Source of the DNA: a virus
Length of the DNA: 24,786 nucleotides
Virus record (IMG/VR): IMGVR_UViG_3300037882_002764
Location: 1 to 24,786 of that record
Reading direction: 5' to 3' (one strand)
The notes under the pieces are model-generated. The model was not told the origin of the DNA. It did no database searches and saw nothing but the letters and a program-made list of their open reading frames with translations. Shown here one piece after another: positions 7,958 through 15,964 of this stretch. Within the stretch, counting starts at the first letter, position 1. Every line of letters begins with the position of its first letter. A program made the position numbers and the translations under genes.

Positions 7958-8342
7958 AGAACCACACCTCCGGGCTTGTGTTGCCGGTGGTTGCCGCCTC
8001 AAAGCCCAGCGCCTTTGCAATGCGCGCGCCAAAAGGGGTTCCCACCTCAGTCTGAATGGCAGGATAGGGCGCTTGCCGCAGCGTCAACGCGATAGCGCGC
8101 AACAGGCCCACCATGGCCCGTGGCCCGGTTTCCGGGTTCACGCAAAACCACGCTTCCCACAGATCCTCAGCCACCGGCACAAAACCCCCACAGGCCACGG
8201 CCACGCCCTGCCCGTCCCGATAGGCAAAGGAAGGCCCAGCCGCCACCTGCCCCATCAACATGCCCATCTGCAAGGCAGTCGCCCGCTCGATGACTTCCGC
8301 CATGTCAAAGCGGGTGCAGGGCTGGTGCATGGTGCCGGTCAT
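7842..8342 (-). CDS. GNAT-like acyltransferase fold protein (T7 gp13-like position)
   Basis: This encodes 166 aa. The middle shows a GNAT-type pattern: a strand 'GVAVACGGFVPV', then EAWFCVNPE, a helix (PRAMVGLLRAIALTLR) and GTPFGARIAKALGFE near residue 110. It resembles phage proteins placed near portal that are related to T7 gp13. The ATG overlaps the upstream stop (ATGA). The last 35 residues are Pro/Gly/Ser-rich and overlap the next gene in another frame, so the original stop may have been lost. Whether it is enzymatically active is unknown; no acetyl-CoA loop is clear by eye. Confidence 0.6.
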   Translation of the reverse strand: MTGTMHQPCTRFDMAEVIERATALQMGMLMGQVAAGPSFAYRDGQGVAVACGGFVPVAEDLWEAWFCVNPETGPRAMVGLLRAIALTLRQAPYPAIQTEVGTPFGARIAKALGFEAATTGNTSPEVWFYGRCNPNVQKAERHDSPCTSGSDGQPAPRPGANGQAGC

Positions 8343-8590
8343 GTGCCGTCACTCAGGAATTCAATGATGGATTGTTTCTGGCATTCTGCCCGCCCAATCA
8401 TCGAATGCGTGATCAAGCCCTCAAAGCTGGCATAGGTCGTCCTGTCTCGGCACCCAGCCACAATCTGCACACCATGAATTTCACCACTACGCGCCATTTC
8501 CAGATAGCGCTCAAGACACCGAACGACGCTATCCACAGCCTCACCCGGCAAAGCCAGGGGCTCACCCGTCAATGAAACAACCTTCTCCAT
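8339..8590 (-). CDS. Hypothetical small phage protein
   Basis: This encodes 83 aa with a strong ribosome binding site (GAGGTGA) before the ATG. The sequence begins MEKVVSLTGEPL and contains LERYLEMARSGEIHGVQIV, a pattern common in small proteins of alphaproteobacterial phages next to terminase. No catalytic motif is seen. It lies between terminase large subunit and the GNAT-like gene and overlaps the latter by 4 bases. Function unknown. Confidence 0.7.
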   Translation of the reverse strand: MEKVVSLTGEPLALPGEAVDSVVRCLERYLEMARSGEIHGVQIVAGCRDRTTYASFEGLITHSMIGRAECQKQSIIEFLSDGT

Positions 8591-8599
8591 GCTATCACC

Positions 8600-10234
8600 T
8601 CACATCTTGTGAACGTCAAAATCATCGCGCCGTTGCGTCCAGCCGCTTTGCACGCGCCGGTCGCCGCCTTTGTCCCGGCCGAGGGACCGCGCCCCCTGAA
8701 TGCGCCGCCACCCGCCGATGGCGTACTGCAGGGCGTCCTGCCAGTCGGAATAGCCGTTTTTCTTGTCGGGCTTGTCATCCCACTCAGCCCCCGGCAAGCC
8801 GCCTGGGCGCTTCTGGTAACGATAGCCTGAGGCCATGCCATTGATCCCGTGTTTGTTCGTGGGGTGTGGCGAAATGCGAAGACCCCGTGCATCGCCCTGC
8901 ACCACGCGGCGCAGCTCTGCCCGCACCGTGTCCAGCCGCAGGCCCACCTCGTTTGATCCACCAAAGGGAATGCGGATTGGCCGCTTCATGATGTCGAGGC
9001 CGAATTCATGGAAGCTCAGCTGCCCGCCCTCGCTGTCACCGCCATACTGGCTGGCAGGGTCGGCCCATATCTCCACTTCGGTGCAGCCACGAAAGAACAC
9101 GTCTTGTGTTTCCTTCATCATTTCCCAGAACCGCGCTGCACCACAGCGCCCCTCAGGCACTACGCTCATGATCACGTTGAGGAAGCCCGCCCCATCCGGC
9201 TGCAGGAACACACCCGCCGGCCGCAAGCCCGCCGTGCTGCCGTCCGCCCCGATGATCAGCGGCAGGTTTGGGTTTGGCGCAATCATCTGCTTGGCCACAT
9301 GCAGGTGTTCCCGGAAGTCCGACACGAACACCGGCAAGCCGTCGCGGCTGTAGCCCCATTCGTTCAGCACGAAGCGCCGCAGCCGCCAGTCTTCCCACGT
9401 CTGGGCCTTGGCCGTGTAATAGTCCGCATCAAGGCGGTGCAGGTTTTCAGCCTCAGGGTTCACCCGTGCCCGCACAATCTGGCCGTCAGCGGCCCAGTCC
9501 ACAAGCAGCCCGGCAGGCGCCGTGTAGAGCTTCCGGTTCATCACCGGGTGCGCAACCAGCGTGTCGTGCAGATAGTTGTTCTTGTCGGGCGCGTTGAAGG
9601 CCCCCAGCACCTGCCGGGTGCGCTTCTCGCCGTCTGCAAGGTCACCCAGACGGGGATAGCGCCCCACGCGCTCCTCGCAGGTTTCCAGCACGTTCAGGCT
9701 GAACTGGTCGCTCTCATCAAGGATGATGCGGGAATATTCCGCACCCTTCAGGATTTCGTCGATCGACGTGTCATCAAGGCCCTTGAAGTCAGTTTCCATT
9801 TCAATCTTCACCGGGTTCAGGCTGCCTGCCCGGCTGGTGTCCTGAAAGCGCAGGGTGTGCGTGGCAGGCCGGTCTTCACCGCCCGTCCAGGTGCCGCCGG
9901 GGTAATTGGTGGGAAACCACTCACGCCAGCTGCGCACCACCGTGCCCTTGGCCGTGCGCCAGGTCTTGCGCAGGATCAGCGCCCGGTCGCGCACCCAGCC
10001 ATCGCGCCCCAGTCCCTGCCCAGCCCCGTCATGCACCCGCTTCAGGCACATGGTGGTGGTTTTCCCCTGACCCACAGGCCCCATGAGAAAAGCCGTCAGG
10101 GAAGCATCATTCAGGTACGCCTGGCTGGTCGGCCCCGGTGGCTCCCATGTGGTCAGGTTGGCCACCTCAGGCTCAAGCGCCCGCAGTTCATCGCGCTCAC
10201 CCTCACTCAGGTCTTGGGGTTCAAATTCATCCAT
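8600..10234 (-). CDS. Terminase large subunit
   Basis: This encodes 544 aa from the ATG at 10232-10234. The ATPase domain has Walker A GPVGQGKTT at about residues 52-60 and a Walker B-like IILDESD at about 168-174. The C-terminal nuclease part has acidic candidates in LIIGADGS (about 325) and EIWADPAS (about 386). It pumps DNA into the prohead through the portal and cuts the concatemer. The start is TGATG-coupled to the stop of the small upstream frame. An alternative start 9 bases upstream (10243) is in frame. Confidence 0.9.
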   Translation of the reverse strand: MDEFEPQDLSEGERDELRALEPEVANLTTWEPPGPTSQAYLNDASLTAFLMGPVGQGKTTTMCLKRVHDGAGQGLGRDGWVRDRALILRKTWRTAKGTVVRSWREWFPTNYPGGTWTGGEDRPATHTLRFQDTSRAGSLNPVKIEMETDFKGLDDTSIDEILKGAEYSRIILDESDQFSLNVLETCEERVGRYPRLGDLADGEKRTRQVLGAFNAPDKNNYLHDTLVAHPVMNRKLYTAPAGLLVDWAADGQIVRARVNPEAENLHRLDADYYTAKAQTWEDWRLRRFVLNEWGYSRDGLPVFVSDFREHLHVAKQMIAPNPNLPLIIGADGSTAGLRPAGVFLQPDGAGFLNVIMSVVPEGRCGAARFWEMMKETQDVFFRGCTEVEIWADPASQYGGDSEGGQLSFHEFGLDIMKRPIRIPFGGSNEVGLRLDTVRAELRRVVQGDARGLRISPHPTNKHGINGMASGYRYQKRPGGLPGAEWDDKPDKKNGYSDWQDALQYAIGGWRRIQGARSLGRDKGGDRRVQSGWTQRRDDFDVHKM

Positions 10235-10512
10235 CACACCCAACCCCCAACCCCGTGGACCGCAGCAAGAGTTTTCCGGGCAAAATCAGCCCCCACTTTT
10301 GGCCATCCGGCCCCTATGTGGGAGCCTGCTCCCCTATAGGGGGGAGGGGGGGGCGTCTCGGGGGAAGCCAGTTCCGCCGCCCTGCCCTGCCATGCCAGCA
10401 CCGCATGGCCCGCCGCCGTGGCGTGGTGCGCCCTGGTCGATATGCCAAAATGGCAGGACGGGCCGGACGGCGCGCCAGTTGCCAGATGATTTGCAATCAC
10501 GTGGTTATTCAT
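10234..10512 (-). CDS. Putative small protein between the terminase subunits
   Basis: This encodes 92 aa, start MNNHVIANHLATG. I support it on three points. It has GGGGA 5 bases before its ATG, the ATG overlaps the small-terminase stop, and its stop is TGATG-coupled to terminase large. Without it there would be a 260-bp gap. The sequence has no recognised domain and carries a run of five Pro encoded by a C-rich stretch on this strand. It could instead be a chance frame over a regulatory or packaging sequence, since palindromes and G-runs lie inside it. Confidence 0.45.
   Translation of the reverse strand: MNNHVIANHLATGAPSGPSCHFGISTRAHHATAAGHAVLAWQGRAAELASPETPPPPPYRGAGSHIGAGWPKVGADFARKTLAAVHGVGGWV
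10311..10364. other. Clustered palindromes and G-run between terminase genes (possible packaging signal or G-quadruplex)
   Basis: The stretch holds CCCCTAT twice (10311 and 10331), a GGGAGC/GCTCCC hairpin (10320-10333), the palindrome CCCCTATAGGGG (10331-10342), and G-runs of 6, 8 and 5 on the plus strand (10339-10344, 10346-10353, 10360-10364). The location between small and large terminase is a common place for cos or pac. No cos or pac function can be shown from the sequence. Confidence 0.4.
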
Positions 10513-10897
10513 TGCTTTCCCCTTTGATTTCAACGTCTTGCGCATTTTGTCGGACGGCATCTAGTCGGACGGCTTCGCCCGCCTTTTGCATAAGCTGTTG
10601 ATTTTGCATGGAATTTCTGTTGGCCACGATTACCAGCGTTGGCAGCTGGTCCTCGTTCACTTCCACCTTCACCGGCATCTTGGAATGCTGGTACGGCATG
10701 GCCGCCACAGCCGCCTGCATCTTCAGCGCCATCGCCCTGGCACCGGCGGCACTGCGCATCAGCTTGGCCAACTGCGCATGCTCCATGGAGTAAATCTCGC
10801 CCAGCACATCCGCCGGATCACGGTGCCCCAGCTTTTCAGCCAGTTCCGGCGGCACACCCACCGTCCGCTTGTTCTTCGATCCCTTAGGCCGAGCCAT
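10505..10897 (-). CDS. Terminase small subunit
   Basis: This encodes 130 aa from the ATG at 10895-10897, preceded by a GAGGGG ribosome binding site. The N-terminus MARPKGSKNK is the basic tail seen in many phage small terminases. A helical region follows (about residues 25-70: DPADVLGEIYSMEHAQLAKL...ARAMALKMQAAVAAMPYQ) and then a beta-rich oligomerisation-like end (PVKVEVNEDQLPTLVIVANR). It should recognise the packaging site and load the large subunit. The call is supported by sequence pattern and by its place as first gene of the late block. Confidence 0.75.
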   Translation of the reverse strand: MARPKGSKNKRTVGVPPELAEKLGHRDPADVLGEIYSMEHAQLAKLMRSAAGARAMALKMQAAVAAMPYQHSKMPVKVEVNEDQLPTLVIVANRNSMQNQQLMQKAGEAVRLDAVRQNAQDVEIKGESNE

Positions 10898-11364
10898 GTG
10901 CGCCCACCCCCCTCGATAAACAATGGCGGAAGCAGCCCGAGGCCAAAGCCAGAGCAAAACAGGTGTCAACGGCTGTCAACACTCCGTCAGTGATATAAGA
11001 TATTGATTTATATAGATATATAACAACTTTTGACGTTATGACGATATGACATATACATACCTCCATGCAGGCGCGCGCGTGTGCGCATACATGAGGCCGT
11101 TTCGGTGATTTTGCTGTCAAATCGTCAATTGTGGCTGATCGTTCAATCATTTCAACGTCTTGAGACTTTGACACCACGTTGACAGTGGCTTTTCGTACTG
11201 TCAAAACGTCAAAGCCGCGCTTTCGGCCATGACGCCACAATAGCCCTGCCCCGCCCACGTCAACGCGCCACCCCGAACTTCTTCTGGACAGCCGAGGGGC
11301 GGGGGTGCGGGTGCCCACGCAAGGGTGAGACACGGAATAAACTGCGACGGAATTTTGCATGGGT
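10898..11364. other. Non-coding region between replication and packaging genes; candidate origin or late control region
   Basis: No convincing gene lies here. The plus strand carries an AT-rich block (10990-11060) with the palindrome TTATATA-GA-TATATAA (11008-11023). It also has a tandem 8-bp array beginning TGACGTTA at 11031 (TGAC at 11031, 11039 and 11047). Ten copies of YGTCAA or its complement lie at 10964, 10974, 11030, 11115, 11123, 11168, 11179, 11199, 11207 and 11258. AT-rich DNA with iterons just downstream of primase and helicase genes suits an origin. TTGACA is also a sigma-70 -35 box, so promoters or operators for the late genes are an alternative. Confidence 0.5.
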
Positions 11365-11568
11365 TTACTCAGGGGCGGCGCGGGCTTTGACGCGGAACAA
11401 TGGGCGGTATTTGCCCATGTATCGCCATTTCATCAGGCCATCAGGAAGCGATGTAGAGTAAGCAACAATCATGTCAGGCTGGTCATAAGCCGCCTTTGTC
11501 CACACCCTGCTTGGTCGGATTGTGCATCCCATCTGTAACAGGGCCTCCACAGTCACAATGCCATCCAT
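11365..11568 (-). CDS. Hypothetical small protein
   Basis: This encodes 67 aa from the ATG at 11566-11568, with GGAGGGG (inside the end of the helicase gene) at a good distance. The ATG lies just 1 base after the helicase stop. The sequence MDGIVTVEALLQMGCTIRP...KWRYMGKYRPLFRVKAR is not recognised. It is the last gene before the AT-rich gap, so probably the end of the replication block. Confidence 0.6.
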   Translation of the reverse strand: MDGIVTVEALLQMGCTIRPSRVWTKAAYDQPDMIVAYSTSLPDGLMKWRYMGKYRPLFRVKARAAPE

Positions 11569-11569
11569 C

Positions 11570-13543
11570 CTAGAACCCCTCCACATCCTCAATCACATCA
11601 TCATTCATCACCGCCCTGCCCGCCGTGCGGCCCGTGGCGACATCCAGTGCAGCCAGGTCCAGCAGCAGGCAGCGGCTGGAATGGCGGTTGATGGTCACCC
11701 GGTTCTGGTTGCCCAGGCCTTTGAGAAACACGCCATCCGGCGCATCGCGCATGGCATTGGCCCAGGCACCATGGCCCGATGGCCCGGCACTCCACGGCGA
11801 GCCTTCAAAGATGCGCGCCAGCTGGGGCGAGGCCGTTGGAATGGCCAGTATCAAGCCCCGTGGCCGCGTCATGCCCATGGGCCATTTGATTTCGCGCACG
11901 TCGATCAGCCGCAGCCCCACCTGCGCCAGCTTGGTGTTGCAGGACTTGAACCCGCCGTCACTGTCGCCGGCCTCATAGTTTTCCAGCACCGCACCCACCG
12001 TCAGCTGGCCGCCACCGCGCCACATGTCGATGTTGCGGGTGAACAGGTGGCCAATGCAGCTGGCCCAGTTGTCGGTCTGGTCCTCATGTTCTGGCAGCGA
12101 GGCAATGGCCAGTTCCTTGGCCCAGGCGGCAATGCCATCGCCCACGGGATAGCCAAAGCGCGCCAGCCCTTCTTCGCCCAGCAGGATATGGGCACAGCAC
12201 AGCAGCGTGCCGAAGGTCTTGCAGCCGCGCTCATCATGGCCACCGTCCTGCAGGGCCTGCCGGTACAGCGCAAACAGCGCGTTGAACTGGGGCCATCCAT
12301 CCATCATGCGCCGCATGACCTTGCTGCCCAGTTCATCATCATCACGCAGCACCGGCTTTTCGCCCCGGTCGCGTTCAGGCGGCCTGCGCAGCGAGAGAAT
12401 GGCAAGGCGCGAAAGGTCAGCCGGGTTGATGCCCGGCAGGTTGATCATGGACCCCAGGAAGGATGATCGACACTCAAACTCAATGCCATTGTGGTTGCTG
12501 CCACCGCGCAGCATCACACCACCCGAATAGCTTTCGCGCATCAGCTTGAAAATGCGGAAGGCCATGCTGCTGTCCGACTGGTTTTCCAGTTCATCAAGGC
12601 CAATGGGCCGCGCGTCCTGGTTCACCTTCTGATAAATGCCCGCCGGTGTGGTGTCCGTGGTGGACAAGATATAGGGCCCAAAAAACACTTTCAGAATGTC
12701 TTGCAGGGTGGACTTGCCGCGCCCCTTGTCGCCCACCACCACGATGGAGGGGCGCACTTCCATGGCGCCGGAAAACATGGCCACGCCCAGCCAGCCCAGC
12801 AGCAGCAGGGGGTCCGTCTTGGGCCGTGCCCAGCTGAAACGGTTGAACAGGTCCAACATCTGTTCAGCCGCATCTTCATTCACCGGCTGGTGCCAAGGGT
12901 GCAGGATGGCGGCCATGCGCGGATAGACCTTGCCCGACACTTCGCCCGGCACCTGCATCACGCCATTGACATAGAGGCTGTCACCGCAATGCACCACCAG
13001 GCGGCCCTGATCATCCATCCACACGCCACGCCCGCGCACCGCGTCCAGATGGTCGAAAATGCCCTTGCGATAGGCCTCTCCCCACAGGGATTGTCGCACC
13101 CTCTCGGTGCGGAACGTGTCCACCTTGGCAGGGCCAAGGGGCTTGCCATCCTTGGTCTTGGGGGCTTTGCCGAAGCGCGGCCACGCCCAATAGACATACC
13201 CAATGCGGTCACCGAAGATGCGCTCAATCACGCCCTGGCCGATTTGTTGTGACGCGGGCAGGCAGCACACCTGCCCTGCGGCATCCAGCAGCCAGAGGTC
13301 CCCCTTGGAATGGCCCAGCACCTGCACCGGGCAGCCATCGGGAAATTCATCGGCCTCAGGCTCACCACCGCCTTCACCACTGCCATCACCCAGCGACCGC
13401 AGCCCCCACATGCCCGGCGGAATGCCATTGCGGCTGCCGCCAATGGGCGGGTCCACCTCAGGCTTGCGCAAGGCCTGAAGCGTCACCGCCCCAACACCTT
13501 GCGCAATAATGGCCCTCACCTGCTGGCGGCCCTTGTCAGTCAT
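11570..13543 (-). CDS. Replicative helicase-like ATPase (SF3-like)
   Basis: This encodes 657 aa. The ATPase core starts near residue 240, with Walker A VVGDKGRGKSTL at about 268-279 and a Walker B-like GLDELEN at about 312-318. A sensor-type segment follows (SSFLGSMINLPGINPADLSRL, about 360-380), as in SF3/VirE-type phage helicases. The N-terminal third is beta-rich and unassigned, and the C-terminal third is also unassigned. Together with the upstream primase it should drive phage DNA replication. GGGG-type ribosome binding is visible before the ATG at 13543. The SF3 placement is by motif spacing; no motif is missing outright. Confidence 0.75.
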   Translation of the reverse strand: MTDKGRQQVRAIIAQGVGAVTLQALRKPEVDPPIGGSRNGIPPGMWGLRSLGDGSGEGGGEPEADEFPDGCPVQVLGHSKGDLWLLDAAGQVCCLPASQQIGQGVIERIFGDRIGYVYWAWPRFGKAPKTKDGKPLGPAKVDTFRTERVRQSLWGEAYRKGIFDHLDAVRGRGVWMDDQGRLVVHCGDSLYVNGVMQVPGEVSGKVYPRMAAILHPWHQPVNEDAAEQMLDLFNRFSWARPKTDPLLLLGWLGVAMFSGAMEVRPSIVVVGDKGRGKSTLQDILKVFFGPYILSTTDTTPAGIYQKVNQDARPIGLDELENQSDSSMAFRIFKLMRESYSGGVMLRGGSNHNGIEFECRSSFLGSMINLPGINPADLSRLAILSLRRPPERDRGEKPVLRDDDELGSKVMRRMMDGWPQFNALFALYRQALQDGGHDERGCKTFGTLLCCAHILLGEEGLARFGYPVGDGIAAWAKELAIASLPEHEDQTDNWASCIGHLFTRNIDMWRGGGQLTVGAVLENYEAGDSDGGFKSCNTKLAQVGLRLIDVREIKWPMGMTRPRGLILAIPTASPQLARIFEGSPWSAGPSGHGAWANAMRDAPDGVFLKGLGNQNRVTINRHSSRCLLLDLAALDVATGRTAGRAVMNDDVIEDVEGF

Positions 13544-13571
13544 GGATCATTCCCCGGATATGGCTGTTGGT

Positions 13572-14192
13572 TCAGCGCTTCTTTGGCTTTGGCAGCGGCG
13601 CAGCAATCTCGGCATCACCGGCCAATTCAGGTGTGGCGGAAGGTGGGCGAACACCCTCCGCCACGTTGCTGTTGGCCCCGCCATCCGGGGGAACGGGCGC
13701 GGGCGCTGCATCACCCACCACGGCATCCCCCGTGGCAGGCAATTGGGTTTCATCAATTTCAAGTGGAGGGATCACATAGAAGTCTTCATTGGCAACACGC
13801 AGTCGGGCTTCAAGCGCCCGCGCTTCCTCCTGCGCCTTGCCCAGTTCCCGCGCACACAGGCCGACCACCGAGGCAAAGGCCCCATAGGCCACGCGCGCCC
13901 ACAGGTCGAGATCGTCAAAGCGGTTGGCCGGAAAGCGATGTGCACCCAGCTCACCCGCCTTGATGAATAGCTGTTCCGCCCCCACCACAGCACCTTTGGC
14001 CGTGCGCTCCACCACATAGGCCCCAAGGGCATTCACCATGGCCTCGCCATCCACCTCATGGGCAAAGCCGCCATCGCAAAACCAGTAATTGGGGTCAAAC
14101 TCAGGCCCCAGCACCTGGGCCAGCCGCAAGGCAGCGGCATGGCCAATGGCCGTGGCATAGCTGGTCACATCAAGTCCAAGAATGTCTTGCAT
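13572..14192 (-). CDS. Hypothetical protein in replication block
   Basis: This encodes 206 aa from the ATG at 14190-14192, which is TGATG-coupled to the primase stop and has AAAGGA upstream. Residues 1-130 appear helical and folded. Around residue 115 there is a likely coiled-coil segment (ARELGKAQEEARALEARL). The last 60 residues are Pro/Ala-rich and end in a basic KPKPKKR-like tail. No family recognised. Its place between primase and helicase suggests a replication accessory such as a single-strand binding or loader protein, but no motif shows this. Confidence 0.65.
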   Translation of the reverse strand: MQDILGLDVTSYATAIGHAAALRLAQVLGPEFDPNYWFCDGGFAHEVDGEAMVNALGAYVVERTAKGAVVGAEQLFIKAGELGAHRFPANRFDDLDLWARVAYGAFASVVGLCARELGKAQEEARALEARLRVANEDFYVIPPLEIDETQLPATGDAVVGDAAPAPVPPDGGANSNVAEGVRPPSATPELAGDAEIAAPLPKPKKR

Positions 14193-15304
14193 CACACAGT
14201 TCCTTTCAGTTGATCATTGAAATCTTTGCCCACGGTGGAACGCACGGCCACGGCGGGCTTGTTGAAGCCGATGAGGCGCTTCATCGCCTTGTTGAAGCCG
14301 TTCTGTGCCTGCGGCTTGGCCCAGTCATTGTCCTGCGCCACCACGAAAGCAGAGGCGCAAGGGTGATCCGGCACATTGCCAAGGTTGGAGAGAGAAGACG
14401 CCGCCCACACGCGCAAATCCGCATCGGCAAAGGCAAGTGAAAGCCCGTCTTCAATGCCTTCACACAGCATCAGCGGTGCAGCCTTGCCCTGCCCTGCCAT
14501 GCTGTCCGGGTCCAGATTGCCCTTGCCATTGTTCAGGCGGATCACCAGCCCGAACACCGCAGGCCACATCAGCTTGGCCTTTTCCACATCCGCCTTGCCC
14601 TGGCCATCGCCGCGCAGGAAGGTCAGGTGGCAGGCCTTCATCACGCCCGCCCCATCCACCATGCCTGCAATCATCGCAGGCATCTGGGGCCGCGCCTTGT
14701 CCATCCAATAGGTGGCCTGTGGCAGAAAGCGCAGCCAGCGCCGGTCGCGGTTGGGCATGTCCCGAATGTCAATGCCCCGCGTCCGCAGATAGCGCTCGGC
14801 CAGTGTGCCTTCGAGGTCTGGCATGGCTTGCGAAAACATGTGGCAGGCCGCGCGGATATTCTTCACGCGCTTGGCTTCGGCGGCAGCATCCACAATGGCC
14901 TGCCGCTTTTCAATGGCGCGAGACGTGGCCGCGCGCTGCTCCTCACTCATGCCGCGTAAGCCATAGCGGTCTTCCGCCCAGGCCACGGCGTCTTTGAAGG
15001 CCACGCCCTTCACCAGCATGATCAGGTTCAGGCCATCGCCCTTTTCTTCTGTCACAAAATCAATCCAGCCACCGGCCTTGGGTCCGCTGATGTAGATGGC
15101 AAAGGCCGAAGGGTTGTCAGATGCACGGTGCGGCGGCAGCGCAGAGTAAGTGTGCCCATGCACCCGGCCACCCGGCACCAGTTCCTGCGCCAGCCGCCGC
15201 GCATCCTGGCGCAAGCGGTCTTTCACAATCTGCACCCGCCGCTCATAGGCCGCGCGCGCATCCCCATGGCCCTGCCCACCGGAGCCTTGGCGAAGGTGGG
15301 TCAT
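14192..15304 (-). CDS. DNA primase with Toprim domain
   Basis: This encodes 370 aa. The N-terminal 100 residues have the pattern GGWIDFVTEEKGDGLNLI, typical of the N-terminal domain of phage primase/helicase-type Toprim proteins, with no CHC2 zinc finger. The Toprim core has the catalytic-Glu motif CEGIEDGLS near residue 280 and a likely metal-binding FVVAQDND near 320. It makes RNA primers for the helicase encoded two genes downstream. The ATG overlaps the upstream stop (ATGA). Confidence 0.8.
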   Translation of the reverse strand: MTHLRQGSGGQGHGDARAAYERRVQIVKDRLRQDARRLAQELVPGGRVHGHTYSALPPHRASDNPSAFAIYISGPKAGGWIDFVTEEKGDGLNLIMLVKGVAFKDAVAWAEDRYGLRGMSEEQRAATSRAIEKRQAIVDAAAEAKRVKNIRAACHMFSQAMPDLEGTLAERYLRTRGIDIRDMPNRDRRWLRFLPQATYWMDKARPQMPAMIAGMVDGAGVMKACHLTFLRGDGQGKADVEKAKLMWPAVFGLVIRLNNGKGNLDPDSMAGQGKAAPLMLCEGIEDGLSLAFADADLRVWAASSLSNLGNVPDHPCASAFVVAQDNDWAKPQAQNGFNKAMKRLIGFNKPAVAVRSTVGKDFNDQLKGTV

Positions 15305-15660
15305 GACGCCACCCCGATGATCTTTTCCGCCCGTTCGAGGATCAGCGCCGTGTGGCGGTTGTCGCGCATGTCTTCCACGCGCTGCATCCAGCGGCTCACC
15401 TGCTGCTTTTCAAAGCCGGAAAGCCGGGCCATTTCACCAACAGGCACATCCAGCCCCGTGGCGATCAGGTAAACCCCCATGGCGCGCGCATCCGATGCCA
15501 GCGACTGGAAGCGGTTCCGGTCCGAAAAGCGCGTCCAGTCGATTTGCGCAGCGCGCACCGGGTCCAGCCCCATTTCCCAGGCAAAAAAGCCACCCGCCAT
15601 GGCCACCAGCTTGGGCATAAGAAGGGGTGCGTCAACCTGTCGCGGCGCTTGCGGCTTCAT
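15301..15660 (-). CDS. DnaA domain IV-like HTH protein
   Basis: This encodes 119 aa. Residues 55-115 follow the C-terminal DNA-binding domain of DnaA as found in short alphaproteobacterial DnaA-like proteins: ARAMGVYLIATGLDVPVGEMARL, then an HTH ending QRVEDMRDN. The key GRDH/TTV-type recognition residues of true DnaA are replaced (GFEKQQVSR), so binding to normal DnaA boxes is doubtful. There is no AAA+ domain. It is the first gene of a sub-block with primase and helicase, so it may be a phage origin-binding or transcription factor. An AGGGGG lies about 12 bases upstream of the ATG. Confidence 0.65.
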   Translation of the reverse strand: MKPQAPRQVDAPLLMPKLVAMAGGFFAWEMGLDPVRAAQIDWTRFSDRNRFQSLASDARAMGVYLIATGLDVPVGEMARLSGFEKQQVSRWMQRVEDMRDNRHTALILERAEKIIGVAS

Positions 15661-15676
15661 TATAGGAATATTCCCC

Positions 15677-15691
15677 CTGTCGTGTTGACAG
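15677..15691. promoter_or_regulatory. Small dyad upstream of the DnaA-C-like gene
   Basis: CTGTC (15677-15681), 5 bases, GACAG (15687-15691). It lies in the 88-bp gap between the 76-codon-frame gene and the DnaA-C-like gene, the largest gap in the early operon. It contains TTGACA (15685-15690), the motif repeated in the 10964-11263 region. It is a possible operator or internal promoter element. Confidence 0.4.
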
Positions 15692-15748
15692 CAGCGGTTT
15701 CAAAGGCTTTTTCACGCACAACGCACAACAAACAGGACTGTATTCAGG

Positions 15749-15964
15749 CTACTTCTGGAAATATTGCAGGGGCTGGCCGGGTTCCGGCGGGCGCACCATG
15801 GCGGCCACGGCCTCAGTCAGTTGCCGGTTCAGGTTCACCGCCTTGTGCAGGTCCAAGGCGAATTCCAAGGGCTTGCCGTTGGGCTGGCACATCTTCACCA
15901 CCCAGCCGCCATCACCGTCCGAGAACACAAAGCAGGTTTTGGACTGGTCATTGAGAGAGGTCAT
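15749..15964 (-). CDS. Hypothetical small protein
   Basis: This encodes 71 aa from the ATG at 15962-15964, which overlaps the ParB-like stop (ATGA). The sequence MTSLNDQSKTCFVFSDGDGG is followed by a short beta-like section (WVVKMCQPNGKPLEFA) and a helix (LHKAVNLNRQLTEAVAAM). No family recognised. It is in tight translational coupling with the ParB-fold gene, which may hint at a shared job. Confidence 0.6.
   Translation of the reverse strand: MTSLNDQSKTCFVFSDGDGGWVVKMCQPNGKPLEFALDLHKAVNLNRQLTEAVAAMVRPPEPGQPLQYFQK

Noticed and set aside
6011-8095. A 694-codon plus-strand frame opposite portal and its neighbours
   Set aside because: It is a shadow of GC-rich codon use on the other strand, with a His/Arg/Gln-rich product of no family. 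The leftward portal is certain.
8529-8537. CTATCCACA, one base from the DnaA box consensus
   Set aside because: It is a lone copy in a coding region, which is expected by chance, so it is not evidence for an origin.
9008-10339. A 443-codon plus-strand frame opposite terminase large
   Set aside because: Antisense shadow of a well-supported terminase with Walker motifs.
10550-10572. TCGGACGGC direct repeat near the end of the small terminase gene
   Set aside because: It encodes the repeated residues AVR in frame and has no further copies nearby, so coding explains it.
10884-11360. A 158-codon leftward frame across the AT-rich gap
   Set aside because: Its product is rich in Cys, Arg and Ser with no pattern, it lacks a ribosome binding site, and it overlaps the start of the small terminase gene. 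The DNA motifs explain the region better.
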